Below, in pieces: positions 26,220 through 34,282 of a stretch of DNA of 64,000 nt. The stretch is from CAG-826 sp964504595 (lineage in GTDB: Bacteria > Bacillota_I > Bacilli_A > RFN20 > CAG-826). The notes beneath the pieces are model-generated. The model did not search any database, was not told the origin of the DNA, and saw nothing but the letters and a program-made list of their open reading frames with translations. The number at the start of each line of letters is the position of its first letter. Position 1 is the first letter of the stretch. The DNA lies in the NCBI GenBank assembly GCA_964504595.1, contig CAZDEE010000003.1:1-64000 (forward strand). The letters are read 5' to 3'. The position numbers and the translations under genes were made by a program.

Positions 26220-27295
26220 TAGATTCCCTCAGCTAATTTTTCTTGTTGATCAGCATGAACTAAAGCTTCAATAATTTCTTCGATATCGCCTTCCATGATA
26301 CGATCTAATTTTTGAATAGTTAATCCAATGCGGTGATCAGTAACTCGATTTTGAGGATAATTGTATGTTCTAATCTTTTCAGAACGTTCACCAGTTCCAA
26401 CTTTGAGTTTTCTTTCCGCTCCAATTCTTTCTTCTTGCTCTGCAACTTTAGCGGCTAAAACACGCGCTCTTAATAAATTCATTGCAATTTCACGGTTTTG
26501 AATTTGTGATTTTTCTACTTGGCACGCAACAACAATGCCGGTAGGAATATGTGTTATACGAACTGCAGATTCTGTTTTATTAACGTTTTGTCCACCTGCG
26601 CCTTGTGAACGATATGTATCAATTTGTAAATCATTTGGATTAATTACAACATCAACTTCCTCTGCTTCAGGCATAACTAAAACAGTGGCAATTGAGGTAT
26701 GAATACGTCCTTGTGATTCAGTTTTCGGAACTCTTTGAACACGATGAGCGCCTGATTCAAATTTAAGTTTTGAATAAACGCCTTCACCCTTAATCATGAA
26801 AGACACTAATGAAAAGCCACCTAAACCTGATGAATTTTCATCGATCATTTGGATTTTCCAACCTTGTGATTCAGCATAACGGGTATACATTCTAAATAAA
26901 TCTGCCGCAAATAAATCAGCTTCATCTCCACCAACCGCGCCTCTAATTTCAACAATGATATTTTTATCATCATTAGGATCACGTGGAATCATAAGAATTT
27001 TTAATTCTTCCACTAATTGGTCTAAACGAATTAACAATTCTTTATGCTCTTCCTTTCCCATTAAAGCAATTTCTGGATCACTATCAGTAGACATAAGTAA
27101 AGCATCTTCACAATTGCTTTCCGCTTTTTTAAATTCTAAATACTTTTCAACAATTGGTTCTAAATTTGCTCTTTCTTTAGATAAATCACGATAACGAAAT
27201 CTATCTTTCATTACATCCTCTTGCATTAATAGACGCTCAACCTCTTCAAGACGAATGGTTGTTGCATCTAATCTCTTTCTCATTTGTTCTTCCAT
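26219..27295 (-). CDS. prfA: Peptide chain release factor 1
   Basis: RF1 terminates at UAA and UAG. The GGQ motif sits in YRSQGAGGQNVNKTESAVRITH, a PxT-type recognition region lies in VPKTESQGRIHTS, and the C-terminal GERSEKIRTYNYPQNRVTDH is typical of RF1. The open frame reaches 27316, but the ATG at 27295 (MEEQMRKRLDAT), with AAGAAAG upstream, aligns better with RF1 N-termini and gives 358 residues. It heads the prmC/spoIIR-like/tsaC/rpiB operon, just after an extended -10 promoter. Confidence 0.95.
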   Translation of the reverse strand: MEEQMRKRLDATTIRLEEVERLLMQEDVMKDRFRYRDLSKERANLEPIVEKYLEFKKAESNCEDALLMSTDSDPEIALMGKEEHKELLIRLDQLVEELKILMIPRDPNDDKNIIVEIRGAVGGDEADLFAADLFRMYTRYAESQGWKIQMIDENSSGLGGFSLVSFMIKGEGVYSKLKFESGAHRVQRVPKTESQGRIHTSIATVLVMPEAEEVDVVINPNDLQIDTYRSQGAGGQNVNKTESAVRITHIPTGIVVACQVEKSQIQNREIAMNLLRARVLAAKVAEQEERIGAERKLKVGTGERSEKIRTYNYPQNRVTDHRIGLTIQKLDRIMEGDIEEIIEALVHADQQEKLAEGI

Positions 27296-27321
27296 AATAT
27301 CCCAACTTTCTTGCAAGCGTC

Positions 27322-27350
27322 ATTATAACATAATATGCAGTTATTCGAAA
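27322..27350 (-). promoter_or_regulatory. Extended -10 promoter of the prfA operon
   Basis: Minus strand TGT-TATAAT, an extended -10 with TATAAT at 27322-27327, lies about 30 bases before the chosen prfA ATG. A weak -35 (TTTCGA) sits 17 bp upstream. The TGn extension may compensate for the poor -35. Confidence 0.5.
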
Positions 27351-27426
27351 GAAACAATATTTTCTTTTCATTTTAATATTTATAAAGTGTATAATTGTAA
27401 AGAAAAGACAAGGAGGATTAATCGCT

Positions 27427-27927
27427 ATGAAAATTATGGATTATGTTAAAAATATCAATGCTAGTGTTAATGATTTAGTAAGTAAAGAAAAAGCTATAAA
27501 AATTAGAAAAAGATTAATTATAAGCGGAATTATTTGCTTAGTTTTAGGCCTTGCTACTATTGCTTTTTGTTTCATTAATTTTTCTTTAAATATCACTAAT
27601 AATATGAACAATGGTATGCATGGTTTTCAAATGTCTTTTAATTCCATCAATTTATCTTTTATACTTTTTATGCCTGGTGCTATCTTAATTTTTGTAGGTT
27701 CTATTCTTTTAAAAGCAGGATTAACTATTTTAGTTACTAAAGGTACTTCTCAATTTATTGATGATACTATCAATAATCGATGTGCTTGTGGAAATGTTAT
27801 TACCTCTGATCAAATGTTTTGTCCAAAATGTGGCCGACCAACTCGTCAAGTTTGTTCTAGTTGTGGAAATGTATTAGAGCCTAATGATGAGTATTGTCGT
27901 AAATGTGGAACAAAAGTTGATAAGTAA
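27427..27927 (+). CDS. Two-helix membrane protein with double zinc ribbon
   Basis: This 166-residue protein has two hydrophobic helices (RLIISGIICLVLGLATIAFC and a later LFMPGAILIFVGSILLKAG). The cytoplasmic tail carries two zinc ribbons: CACG...CPKCG and CSSCG...CRKCG. Such DZR tails mediate binding to proteins or nucleic acids; the function is unknown. AAGGAGG stands ten bases before the ATG, and a second ATG four codons later (MDYVK) is an alternative start. It is divergent from prfA and lies upstream of dnaX. Confidence 0.75.
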   Translation: MKIMDYVKNINASVNDLVSKEKAIKIRKRLIISGIICLVLGLATIAFCFINFSLNITNNMNNGMHGFQMSFNSINLSFILFMPGAILIFVGSILLKAGLTILVTKGTSQFIDDTINNRCACGNVITSDQMFCPKCGRPTRQVCSSCGNVLEPNDEYCRKCGTKVDK

Positions 27928-28109
27928 ACTATCATAATTTTATTAGTATTGTATTTATTTGGTTATATTGCGAAATAATTACAGTACTTTTTTTATGTTT
28001 TCTTATAAAAATGGACAAATTAATGAAATATTATTTGCACGAACTTATTGTTACATTTACTTTTTTAATTAACATCAATAACAATATTTTACGAACTTTA
28101 AATTATTAA

Positions 28110-28138
28110 TTTAAAGCCACACTAAAAAGTGTTATAAT
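28110..28138 (+). promoter_or_regulatory. Promoter of the dnaX-rsmI operon
   Basis: TTTAAA (28110-28115) and TATAAT (28133-28138) are spaced by 17 bp, with a TG one base before the -10 (extended -10). An ACACT/AGTGT mini-hairpin overlaps the spacer. The dnaX ATG follows after AGGTGAT. Confidence 0.6.
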
Positions 28139-28155
28139 AAAAACCAGGTGATTTT

Positions 28156-29889
28156 ATGGCATACAAAGCTCTTTATAGAACATATCGACCAAGCACATTT
28201 GAAGAAGTTGCAGGTCAAAAACACATTGTTAAAACATTAGAAAATGCACTAAGAACGCAAAAGATTGCTCATGCTTATTTATTTACCGGTCCTAGAGGTA
28301 CTGGTAAAACAACTATGGCTAAATTAGTGGCTAAAGCTTTAAACTGCGAAGAAGGATTAGGTTGTCAATGTAATAAATGTTCCAATTGTTTAGCAATAAA
28401 TGATGGCTCTCATCCTGATGTCATTGAAATAGATGCCGCCAGTAATAATGGCGTAGAAGATGTTCGTGACTTAATTGAAAGAGTTAAATACTCACCAATG
28501 AAAGGAAAATATAAAGTTTATATTATCGACGAAGTTCATATGATGTCCGCAAGCGCATTTAACGCCTTGCTCAAGACTCTAGAAGAACCACCTTCTCATG
28601 TAATCTTTATTTTAGCTACAACCGAACCACATAAAGTTTTACCAACAATTCTTTCTCGTTGTCAAAGATATGATTTTACGAAAGTTGATGAAGTATCTAT
28701 CAATGAAAGAATTAAACAAATCTTAGAAATTGAAAAAGTAAGTTATGATGAAGACGCAATTAAATTAATTATTTCCCTTGCAGATGGGGGAGTTCGTGAT
28801 GCTTTATCTTTACTAGATCAAAGTATTGCCTATGCCGGAAATCATTTAGCGCTTCATGATTTAGAAGAATTATTCGGTCTTGCTGGTACTAAAGAAAAAA
28901 TTGCTTTATTACAAGCAATAAGCACCATAAATTACAATAAAATATTAAGCTTAATATCTGAATTTATTGATCATGGAGTGGATATTCGTCGTTTAACTAC
29001 CGATTTATTAAATATTATGAAAGATCTTCTTATCTATCATAAAACCGGCAATACCTCTCTTCTTACCACAATTAAAGAAGAAGATATTAAAGATTTTGCT
29101 CAATTAGTTTCTTTTAAAAAAGCATGTGAAATGATTGATATTTTATTAGATGCTCAAAATGAATTTAAAGTTGTTAATCAAATACGTTCTTTATTTGAAA
29201 TCACTTTATTTAAATTAACTGCATTATTTGAAAATAGTGAAGAAAAAGAAGAAATAAAAACCGAATTAAAGGAAGAAATAAAAACAGCCGAGAAAGAAAA
29301 GCAAACAAAAATCGAGGTTGTAAAAGAAGAAAAAGTTAAAGTAACTCCAGTTGTTGAAACTAAAAAAGAAACGATACTTCAAAATAATAATGAAGTCATC
29401 ATAAACGAGGAAAAAGAAGAATTACCTCCTTTCTTACAAGAAATACAAGAAGAAAAGAAGGATTTAACTCCATTAGTAAATGATGGTGAAAGAAACTATT
29501 TAGATGATGATTTCATTATTAAAGCTATGGTTTCCGGTAATAAAGAACAAAAATTAGCTCTTACAAATAAATGGAATCTTTTGCAAAACTTAACATTCGA
29601 TCCACGTTTAGGTAAATTTGCCATTCTTTTAAAAGATGGACAACCATATATTTTGACAAAAGAAATATTAATTCTTCAATATGAATTATCTTCTCTTGCA
29701 GATAAAGTCAATATTGCTTCAAATCAACAAAGTTTAAAAGAAATAGTGTCAAAAATAATTGGAAGGCCAATATCTATCTACGCACTTTCTCGAACAGAAG
29801 CAGTTAGACTTTATGAAAAATATCGTAATCTTTATCAAGTTGGACGATTACCAAAACTTGGGGATTTTGAATTAAAAATTGATTTTTAA
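28156..29889 (+). CDS. dnaX: DNA polymerase III subunits gamma/tau
   Basis: This 577-residue clamp-loader ATPase carries Walker A GPRGTGKTTMAKLV, a zinc module (GCQCNKCSNC), Walker B VYIIDEVHMMS, and the SRC sensor in TILSRCQRYDF. Domain III ends near residue 355. A Lys/Glu-rich low-complexity linker (about 360-430) leads to a C-terminal tau-like domain. No A-run frameshift site for a short gamma product stands out. It starts the conserved dnaX-ebfC-recR operon. Confidence 0.96.
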   Translation: MAYKALYRTYRPSTFEEVAGQKHIVKTLENALRTQKIAHAYLFTGPRGTGKTTMAKLVAKALNCEEGLGCQCNKCSNCLAINDGSHPDVIEIDAASNNGVEDVRDLIERVKYSPMKGKYKVYIIDEVHMMSASAFNALLKTLEEPPSHVIFILATTEPHKVLPTILSRCQRYDFTKVDEVSINERIKQILEIEKVSYDEDAIKLIISLADGGVRDALSLLDQSIAYAGNHLALHDLEELFGLAGTKEKIALLQAISTINYNKILSLISEFIDHGVDIRRLTTDLLNIMKDLLIYHKTGNTSLLTTIKEEDIKDFAQLVSFKKACEMIDILLDAQNEFKVVNQIRSLFEITLFKLTALFENSEEKEEIKTELKEEIKTAEKEKQTKIEVVKEEKVKVTPVVETKKETILQNNNEVIINEEKEELPPFLQEIQEEKKDLTPLVNDGERNYLDDDFIIKAMVSGNKEQKLALTNKWNLLQNLTFDPRLGKFAILLKDGQPYILTKEILILQYELSSLADKVNIASNQQSLKEIVSKIIGRPISIYALSRTEAVRLYEKYRNLYQVGRLPKLGDFELKIDF

Positions 29890-29908
29890 AGAAAGGAAAT
29901 TATAAATT

Positions 29909-30202
29909 ATGAATATGCAACAAATGCTTGCACAAGCACAAAAAATGCAACGTCAAATGGAAAAAGCTCAAGCTGAATTAGAAAAAAAGGAATTCTGTGT
30001 CACCAAAAATGGCGCAGTTACAGTTAAGGCCTTAGGTTCTAAAAAAATTATTTCTATCGATCTTGATGATTCTCTTTTAACAAGCGAAGATAAGGATATG
30101 CTTCAAGATATGATTATGATGGCCATAAATGAAATAATTGAAAAAATATCTGATGAAGAAGAAAAAATTAAAGCTATGGCTACACGTGGCTTTGGATTTT
30201 AA
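29909..30202 (+). CDS. ebfC: YbaB/EbfC nucleoid-associated protein
   Basis: This 97-residue DNA-binding protein has a helical N-terminus (MNMQQMLAQAQKMQRQMEKA) and the conserved VTVKALGSKKIISIDLDDSLL core, ending ATRGFGF. It forms dimers that bind DNA and sits between dnaX and recR in most bacteria. RBS AAAGGAAAT is 12-13 bases before the ATG, a slightly long spacing; the second ATG two codons later is an alternative. Confidence 0.94.
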   Translation: MNMQQMLAQAQKMQRQMEKAQAELEKKEFCVTKNGAVTVKALGSKKIISIDLDDSLLTSEDKDMLQDMIMMAINEIIEKISDEEEKIKAMATRGFGF

Positions 30203-30204
30203 CA

Positions 30205-30807
30205 ATGAACGAACTTAAAAGTTTTAAAAGAGTGGTCGATTCTTTTAAAAAGCTTCCTAGTGTTGGACTTAAGTCCGCAGAAAGAATGGCGTATTCCCTT
30301 CTAAGTATGGAAAAAAATGAATTAGAAGAATTTGCCTCTGCATTATTAGAATTAAAAGATAAAATTCATCCTTGTCCAATATGTGGCGTTTATACCGAAG
30401 ATGATATTTGTGAAATCTGCAAAGATGATTCAAGAGATAAATCAATTCTAATTGTCGTTTCTTATGAGAAAGATGTCGATGCTTTTGAAAAAGTTGATTC
30501 ATTGCACGGAGTATATCATGTTCTTAACGGAGTCTTATCCGCAGTTAATGGAATTGGAATAAATGATTTAAGAATCGATAGCTTATTAGAAAGAATTAAA
30601 AAAGAAAATATCAAAGAAGTTATCTTAGCAACCAATCCAACGATTGAAGGCGAAGCAACTGCTTTGTTTTTAGCAAGATTATTAGAATCTTATGATATCA
30701 AAATTAGTCGTTTAGCTTATGGCTTACCAATGGGAGGTCATTTAGATTACGCAGATGCGTTAACAATTGAAAAAGCATTACAAGGAAGAACTAAATTAAA
30801 GGAGTAA
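30205..30807 (+). CDS. recR: Recombination protein RecR
   Basis: RecR (200 residues) acts with RecO/RecF in loading RecA during recombinational repair. It shows the helix-hairpin-helix LPSVGLKSAERMAY, the zinc finger CPICGVYTEDDICEICKD, and a Toprim domain (ILIVVSYEKDVDAFE, ATNPTIEGEATALFL, RLAYGLPMGGHLDYADALT). It begins two bases after the ebfC stop. Confidence 0.97.
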   Translation: MNELKSFKRVVDSFKKLPSVGLKSAERMAYSLLSMEKNELEEFASALLELKDKIHPCPICGVYTEDDICEICKDDSRDKSILIVVSYEKDVDAFEKVDSLHGVYHVLNGVLSAVNGIGINDLRIDSLLERIKKENIKEVILATNPTIEGEATALFLARLLESYDIKISRLAYGLPMGGHLDYADALTIEKALQGRTKLKE

Positions 30808-30812
30808 AAACT

Positions 30813-31439
30813 ATGTTTATTACAGTCGAAGGACCAGAAGGAAGCGGAAAATCAAGCATTTGCCGTTCTTTATATGAAAAACTTATAAATATGGGCTATG
30901 ATGTCATTTTAACACGTGAACCAGGTGGTACCCCAATTTCTGAGCAAATTAGAGAAGTTATTTTAAATAAACAAAATACTTCTATGGATGGAAGAACAGA
31001 AGCTTTATTATATGCCGCTTCAAGAAGACAACATCTAATCGAAAAAGTATGGCCTGCTTTAAAAGAAGGTAAAATCGTTTTATGCGATCGTTACTTAGAT
31101 AGCTCCTTAGCATATCAAGGAGGAGCAAGAGGACTCGGAGTCGACGAAATATTAAATATTAATATGTTTGCTACCGAAGGTACTTTCCCTGATTTAACAT
31201 TATTATTTGATATCGAACCTGAACTCGGTTTAGCGCGTATTGCTAAAAATCAAAATCGTGAAGTAAATCGTCTAGATTTAGAAAAGATTGATTTTCATAA
31301 ATCTGTTCGCGAAACTTTTTTATCTTTAGCTAAAAGATACCCTCTTAGATATGAAATTATCGATGCTTCTTTAACTTTTGAAGAAGTTTTAGATAATGCA
31401 ACCAAAATTGTTTTAAAAAGAATTAATGGAGATAAATAA
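30813..31439 (+). CDS. tmk: Thymidylate kinase
   Basis: This enzyme phosphorylates dTMP to dTDP. The P-loop is VEGPEGSGKSSICRSL (about 5-20), the DR(Y/H) motif appears as CDRYLDSSLAYQGGARGLG, and TREPGGTPISEQIRE is the substrate loop. It is 208 residues long. It follows recR after 5 bases and is itself followed without a gap by holB, the same order as in Bacillus. Confidence 0.97.
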   Translation: MFITVEGPEGSGKSSICRSLYEKLINMGYDVILTREPGGTPISEQIREVILNKQNTSMDGRTEALLYAASRRQHLIEKVWPALKEGKIVLCDRYLDSSLAYQGGARGLGVDEILNINMFATEGTFPDLTLLFDIEPELGLARIAKNQNREVNRLDLEKIDFHKSVRETFLSLAKRYPLRYEIIDASLTFEEVLDNATKIVLKRINGDK

Positions 31440-32423
31440 ATGATTGATAACCACTATCTAGAAAAATATCAACCGATAATTTATCGTACCTTTATAAACG
31501 CAATTAATAAAAAGCAAATATCTCATGCTTATTTATTATCAGGAGAACCAGGTACGCCTCTTTTAGGGTGCGCAACATATTTAGCAAAATCACTTATATG
31601 TGATAATCCTTCTCCTCTTGCCTGCAATACATGCTTTTCTTGTTTGCGTTTAGAAGAAGGTAATTATGCTGATTTTATTCTTTTAGATGGTAGTCAAAAA
31701 ACAATTAAAAAAGATGATATTCAAAAAATAGAACAAACCTTTGAAAAAAAAGCATTAGAAAGCAAAGGAGTTATGATTTATATCATTCATTTAGTGGAAA
31801 ACATGACTATTGAAGCTATAAATTCATTACTTAAATTTTTAGAAGAACCAACGGATAATATCTACGCTTTCTTAACTACAGAAAATGAAATGAAAGTTTT
31901 GCCGACAATTATTTCTCGAACTCAAAGATTACCGCTTAAAAAAATGAAGCAATCTGAAGTTATTAACTTATGTTTAGAGCATGAAATTGCAAAAGAAGAT
32001 GCCGAAATACTTTCTTTCTTTTATAACGACCCTCTAGAAATACAAAGAATTTCTTGTGATGATGAATATCAACTAGCAAAAGAAAATGTTATTTCTTTTT
32101 TAACCGCTCTTGTAGAAAATGAAAATAAAGCAATTTATATAATGCAAAAAAATATAAGTTCTGTCATCAAAACTAAAGAATCCGCTAGATTCTTTCTCGA
32201 TTTACTTTCAATCTTTCTACAAGAAATTGTTGTAATAAAAGGAAATCAAGATTCAATTTTAGAAAGTTATGTTAATATATTAACATCGTTACAAGATGTC
32301 TTGGATGACATTAATGTAGCAATTATGGAAATTATGAATGCAAGAAGTAATTTAGATTTAAATGTAAATATTGCTTTACTTCTTGACCATATTGCATTTG
32401 AAATTACGAAAGGTGGTAATTAA
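31440..32423 (+). CDS. holB: DNA polymerase III subunit delta prime
   Basis: This 327-residue clamp-loader subunit is related to DnaX. LLSGEPGTPLLGCATYLA is a degraded P-loop lacking the lysine, as expected for delta prime, which does not hydrolyse ATP. A cysteine cluster (CNTCFSC) and LLKFLEEPTDNIYAFL with TIISRTQRLPL (sensor-like) follow. The start codon comes directly after the tmk stop. Confidence 0.92.
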   Translation: MIDNHYLEKYQPIIYRTFINAINKKQISHAYLLSGEPGTPLLGCATYLAKSLICDNPSPLACNTCFSCLRLEEGNYADFILLDGSQKTIKKDDIQKIEQTFEKKALESKGVMIYIIHLVENMTIEAINSLLKFLEEPTDNIYAFLTTENEMKVLPTIISRTQRLPLKKMKQSEVINLCLEHEIAKEDAEILSFFYNDPLEIQRISCDDEYQLAKENVISFLTALVENENKAIYIMQKNISSVIKTKESARFFLDLLSIFLQEIVVIKGNQDSILESYVNILTSLQDVLDDINVAIMEIMNARSNLDLNVNIALLLDHIAFEITKGGN

Positions 32424-32424
32424 A

Positions 32425-33315
32425 ATGGATGAAAACAAAGAAATAATTACTGAGGAAAAAGAAGAAGCTCCATTATATTATGTAGCTATAAAATTTAATG
32501 AAAATAATAAACCATATTTCTTTTCTTCGCTTGATAATTCTTTAAATATTGGCGATTCTGTCGTTGTTGAGACTGTTCGTGGTCTTGAAATTGGTAAAGT
32601 TAATTCATTACCTGTCTCAATAAGTGAATATAAATCAGAATTAGAATTAAAACCAATTATTCGAAAAGCAACTGAAGGAGATTTAAGACAACAAGAAGAA
32701 AATAAAGAAAAAGCTAAAGAAAGCTTCGTTGTCTGTCTTAACTCTATAAAATCACTTGAGTTAGATATGAATTTAATTAGCTGTGAATACACATTAGATA
32801 GAACCAAAGTTATTTTCACTTATTTAGCTAGTGATCGAGTTGATTTTAGAGAATTACTTAAAGTTCTTGCTGCTAAATTAAAATGTCGAATTGAACTTCG
32901 TCAAATTGGAACAAGAGATAAAGCTAAAATTGTTGGAGGAATCGGCGTATGCGGTCTTCCACTTTGCTGCTCTACATTTTTAAATGAATTCGATGGAATT
33001 TCAATTAATCGCGCAAAAAATCAATTATTATCATTAAACATTCCTAAACTTTCCGGTCACTGTGGAAAGCTTATTTGCTGCTTAAAATATGAAGATGAAG
33101 CTTATTCTGAATTAAGAAAAGAATTTCCAAAAATTGGTACAAAAGTATTCTTTGAAGGAGAACAATATCGAATCACTTCAATGAACGTTTTAACTAGATC
33201 AATAAAAATTGAAAAATCTGATGATGTTCGTTTCTTAACATTAGAAGAATTAAATGGTCTTATTGACAAAACATCCACCAAAGAAAGAAGAAGCGATAAC
33301 AATGAAGAGAAGTAA
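32425..33315 (+). CDS. ricT: RicT/YaaT PSP1-domain protein
   Basis: In Bacillus, RicT (YaaT) forms the Fe-S Y-complex with RicA and RicF, which promotes RNase Y-dependent mRNA maturation. The PSP1 domain shows SVVVETVRGLEIGKV, GGIGVCGLPLCCSTFL and SGHCGKLICCLKYE, with the cysteines that bind Fe-S. AAAGGTGG overlapping the holB end sets the ATG at 32425, giving 296 residues. The longer open frame from 32371 lies inside holB. It overlaps rsmI by 14 bases. Confidence 0.93.
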   Translation: MDENKEIITEEKEEAPLYYVAIKFNENNKPYFFSSLDNSLNIGDSVVVETVRGLEIGKVNSLPVSISEYKSELELKPIIRKATEGDLRQQEENKEKAKESFVVCLNSIKSLELDMNLISCEYTLDRTKVIFTYLASDRVDFRELLKVLAAKLKCRIELRQIGTRDKAKIVGGIGVCGLPLCCSTFLNEFDGISINRAKNQLLSLNIPKLSGHCGKLICCLKYEDEAYSELRKEFPKIGTKVFFEGEQYRITSMNVLTRSIKIEKSDDVRFLTLEELNGLIDKTSTKERRSDNNEEK

Positions 33316-34162
33316 ATATTATCATTCTTCTTCTCCAACTCTATATCTAGTAGCTACACCAATTGGTAATAAAAAAGAGTTTTCTCCTCGTGCAATAGAG
33401 ACTTTGCAAGAAATGGATTATATTGGATGTGAAGATACTAGAACAAGCGGTATTTTATTTCATGATTTTGAAATTCATGGCACATTAATTTCCTGTCATG
33501 AACATAATGAAAATGAAGCATCAGAAAAATTAATTTCATTTTTAAATGAAGGAAAAAAAGTTGCTTATGTTAGCGATGCTGGTTATCCTGGTATTTCCGA
33601 TCCTGGCCATAGATTAGTAATTAAAGCTATTGATAACGATATAAATGTCGTTGTAATTGGAGGCAGTTCTGCCTTTTTACCCGCTTTAATCGGTTCAGGT
33701 TTACCTACAGATCACTTTTACTTTCATGGTTTTTTAGCAAGTAAAGAATCCTCTAAAATGAAAGAATTAGAAGATCTTGCAGATAGAAAAGAAACCTTAA
33801 TTTTTTATGAATCACCTCATAGAATTATAACCACCTTAGAAAACATGTTAAAAGCGTTTGGTAATCGTTCTGCATGTATTGCCCGTGAATTAACTAAAAT
33901 TCATGAAGAATATATCCGTGGCACCTTAGAAGAATTATCTTCTTTAGATAGCGATTCATTAAAAGGAGAAATGGTTATAATTGTTGAAGGTGAGCATAAA
34001 GAAGAAGAAACATTATCTGATGATGAAATTATTACTTATGTTAATTCATTAATTAATCAAGGATTGACACCTAAATCCGCGATTAAAGAAACCGCAAAAA
34101 CATTTAAACTATCAAAGAATTATGTCTATAATTTAGTCCATAATTCTGATGAAAATCGATAA
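33302..34162 (+). CDS. rsmI: 16S rRNA 2'-O-methyltransferase RsmI
   Basis: RsmI methylates C1402 of 16S rRNA using SAM. The tetrapyrrole-methylase fold is shown by LYLVATPIGNKKEFSPRAIE, DYIGCEDTRTSGILF, VAYVSDAGYPGISDPG, GSSAFLPALIGSGLPTDHF and FYESPHRI. The ATG at 33302 overlaps the end of ricT and gives 286 residues. It is the last gene of the dnaX operon and is followed by a strong terminator. Confidence 0.96.
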   Translation: MKRSKYYHSSSPTLYLVATPIGNKKEFSPRAIETLQEMDYIGCEDTRTSGILFHDFEIHGTLISCHEHNENEASEKLISFLNEGKKVAYVSDAGYPGISDPGHRLVIKAIDNDINVVVIGGSSAFLPALIGSGLPTDHFYFHGFLASKESSKMKELEDLADRKETLIFYESPHRIITTLENMLKAFGNRSACIARELTKIHEEYIRGTLEELSSLDSDSLKGEMVIIVEGEHKEEETLSDDEIITYVNSLINQGLTPKSAIKETAKTFKLSKNYVYNLVHNSDENR

Positions 34163-34174
34163 TTGAACTTTGAT

Positions 34175-34199
34175 AAAATAGCTCTTAGGAGCTATTTTT
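34175..34199 (+). terminator. Intrinsic terminator after the dnaX operon
   Basis: AAAATAGCTC (34175-34184), loop TTAG, GAGCTATTTT (34189-34198): a perfect 10-bp stem running into Ts. Confidence 0.88.
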
Positions 34200-34204
34200 A
34201 TTAT

Positions 34205-34241
34205 AAAAAAAGTTATTCGTCAAAGTTTAAAGTGAATAACT
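34205..34241 (-). terminator. Intrinsic terminator after yfhO
   Basis: Minus-strand AGTTATTC pairs with GAATAACT around a 15-base loop, followed by TTTTTT. It faces the dnaX-operon terminator, separating the convergent units. Confidence 0.75.
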
Positions 34242-34282
34242 CTTTATAAATAATATTTTGAAAATAATCTTTTTAATTCATT

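Noticed and set aside
18210..27295. Mycoplasma-type code (UGA=Trp)
   Set aside because: Proteins read to full length with TGG for Trp, prfB uses UGA as a regulated stop, and murA ends in TGA.
27928..28155. SRP RNA or tRNA upstream of dnaX, as in Bacillus
   Set aside because: The region is plain AT-rich DNA without the SRP Alu/S-domain motifs or a cloverleaf; only a promoter is seen.
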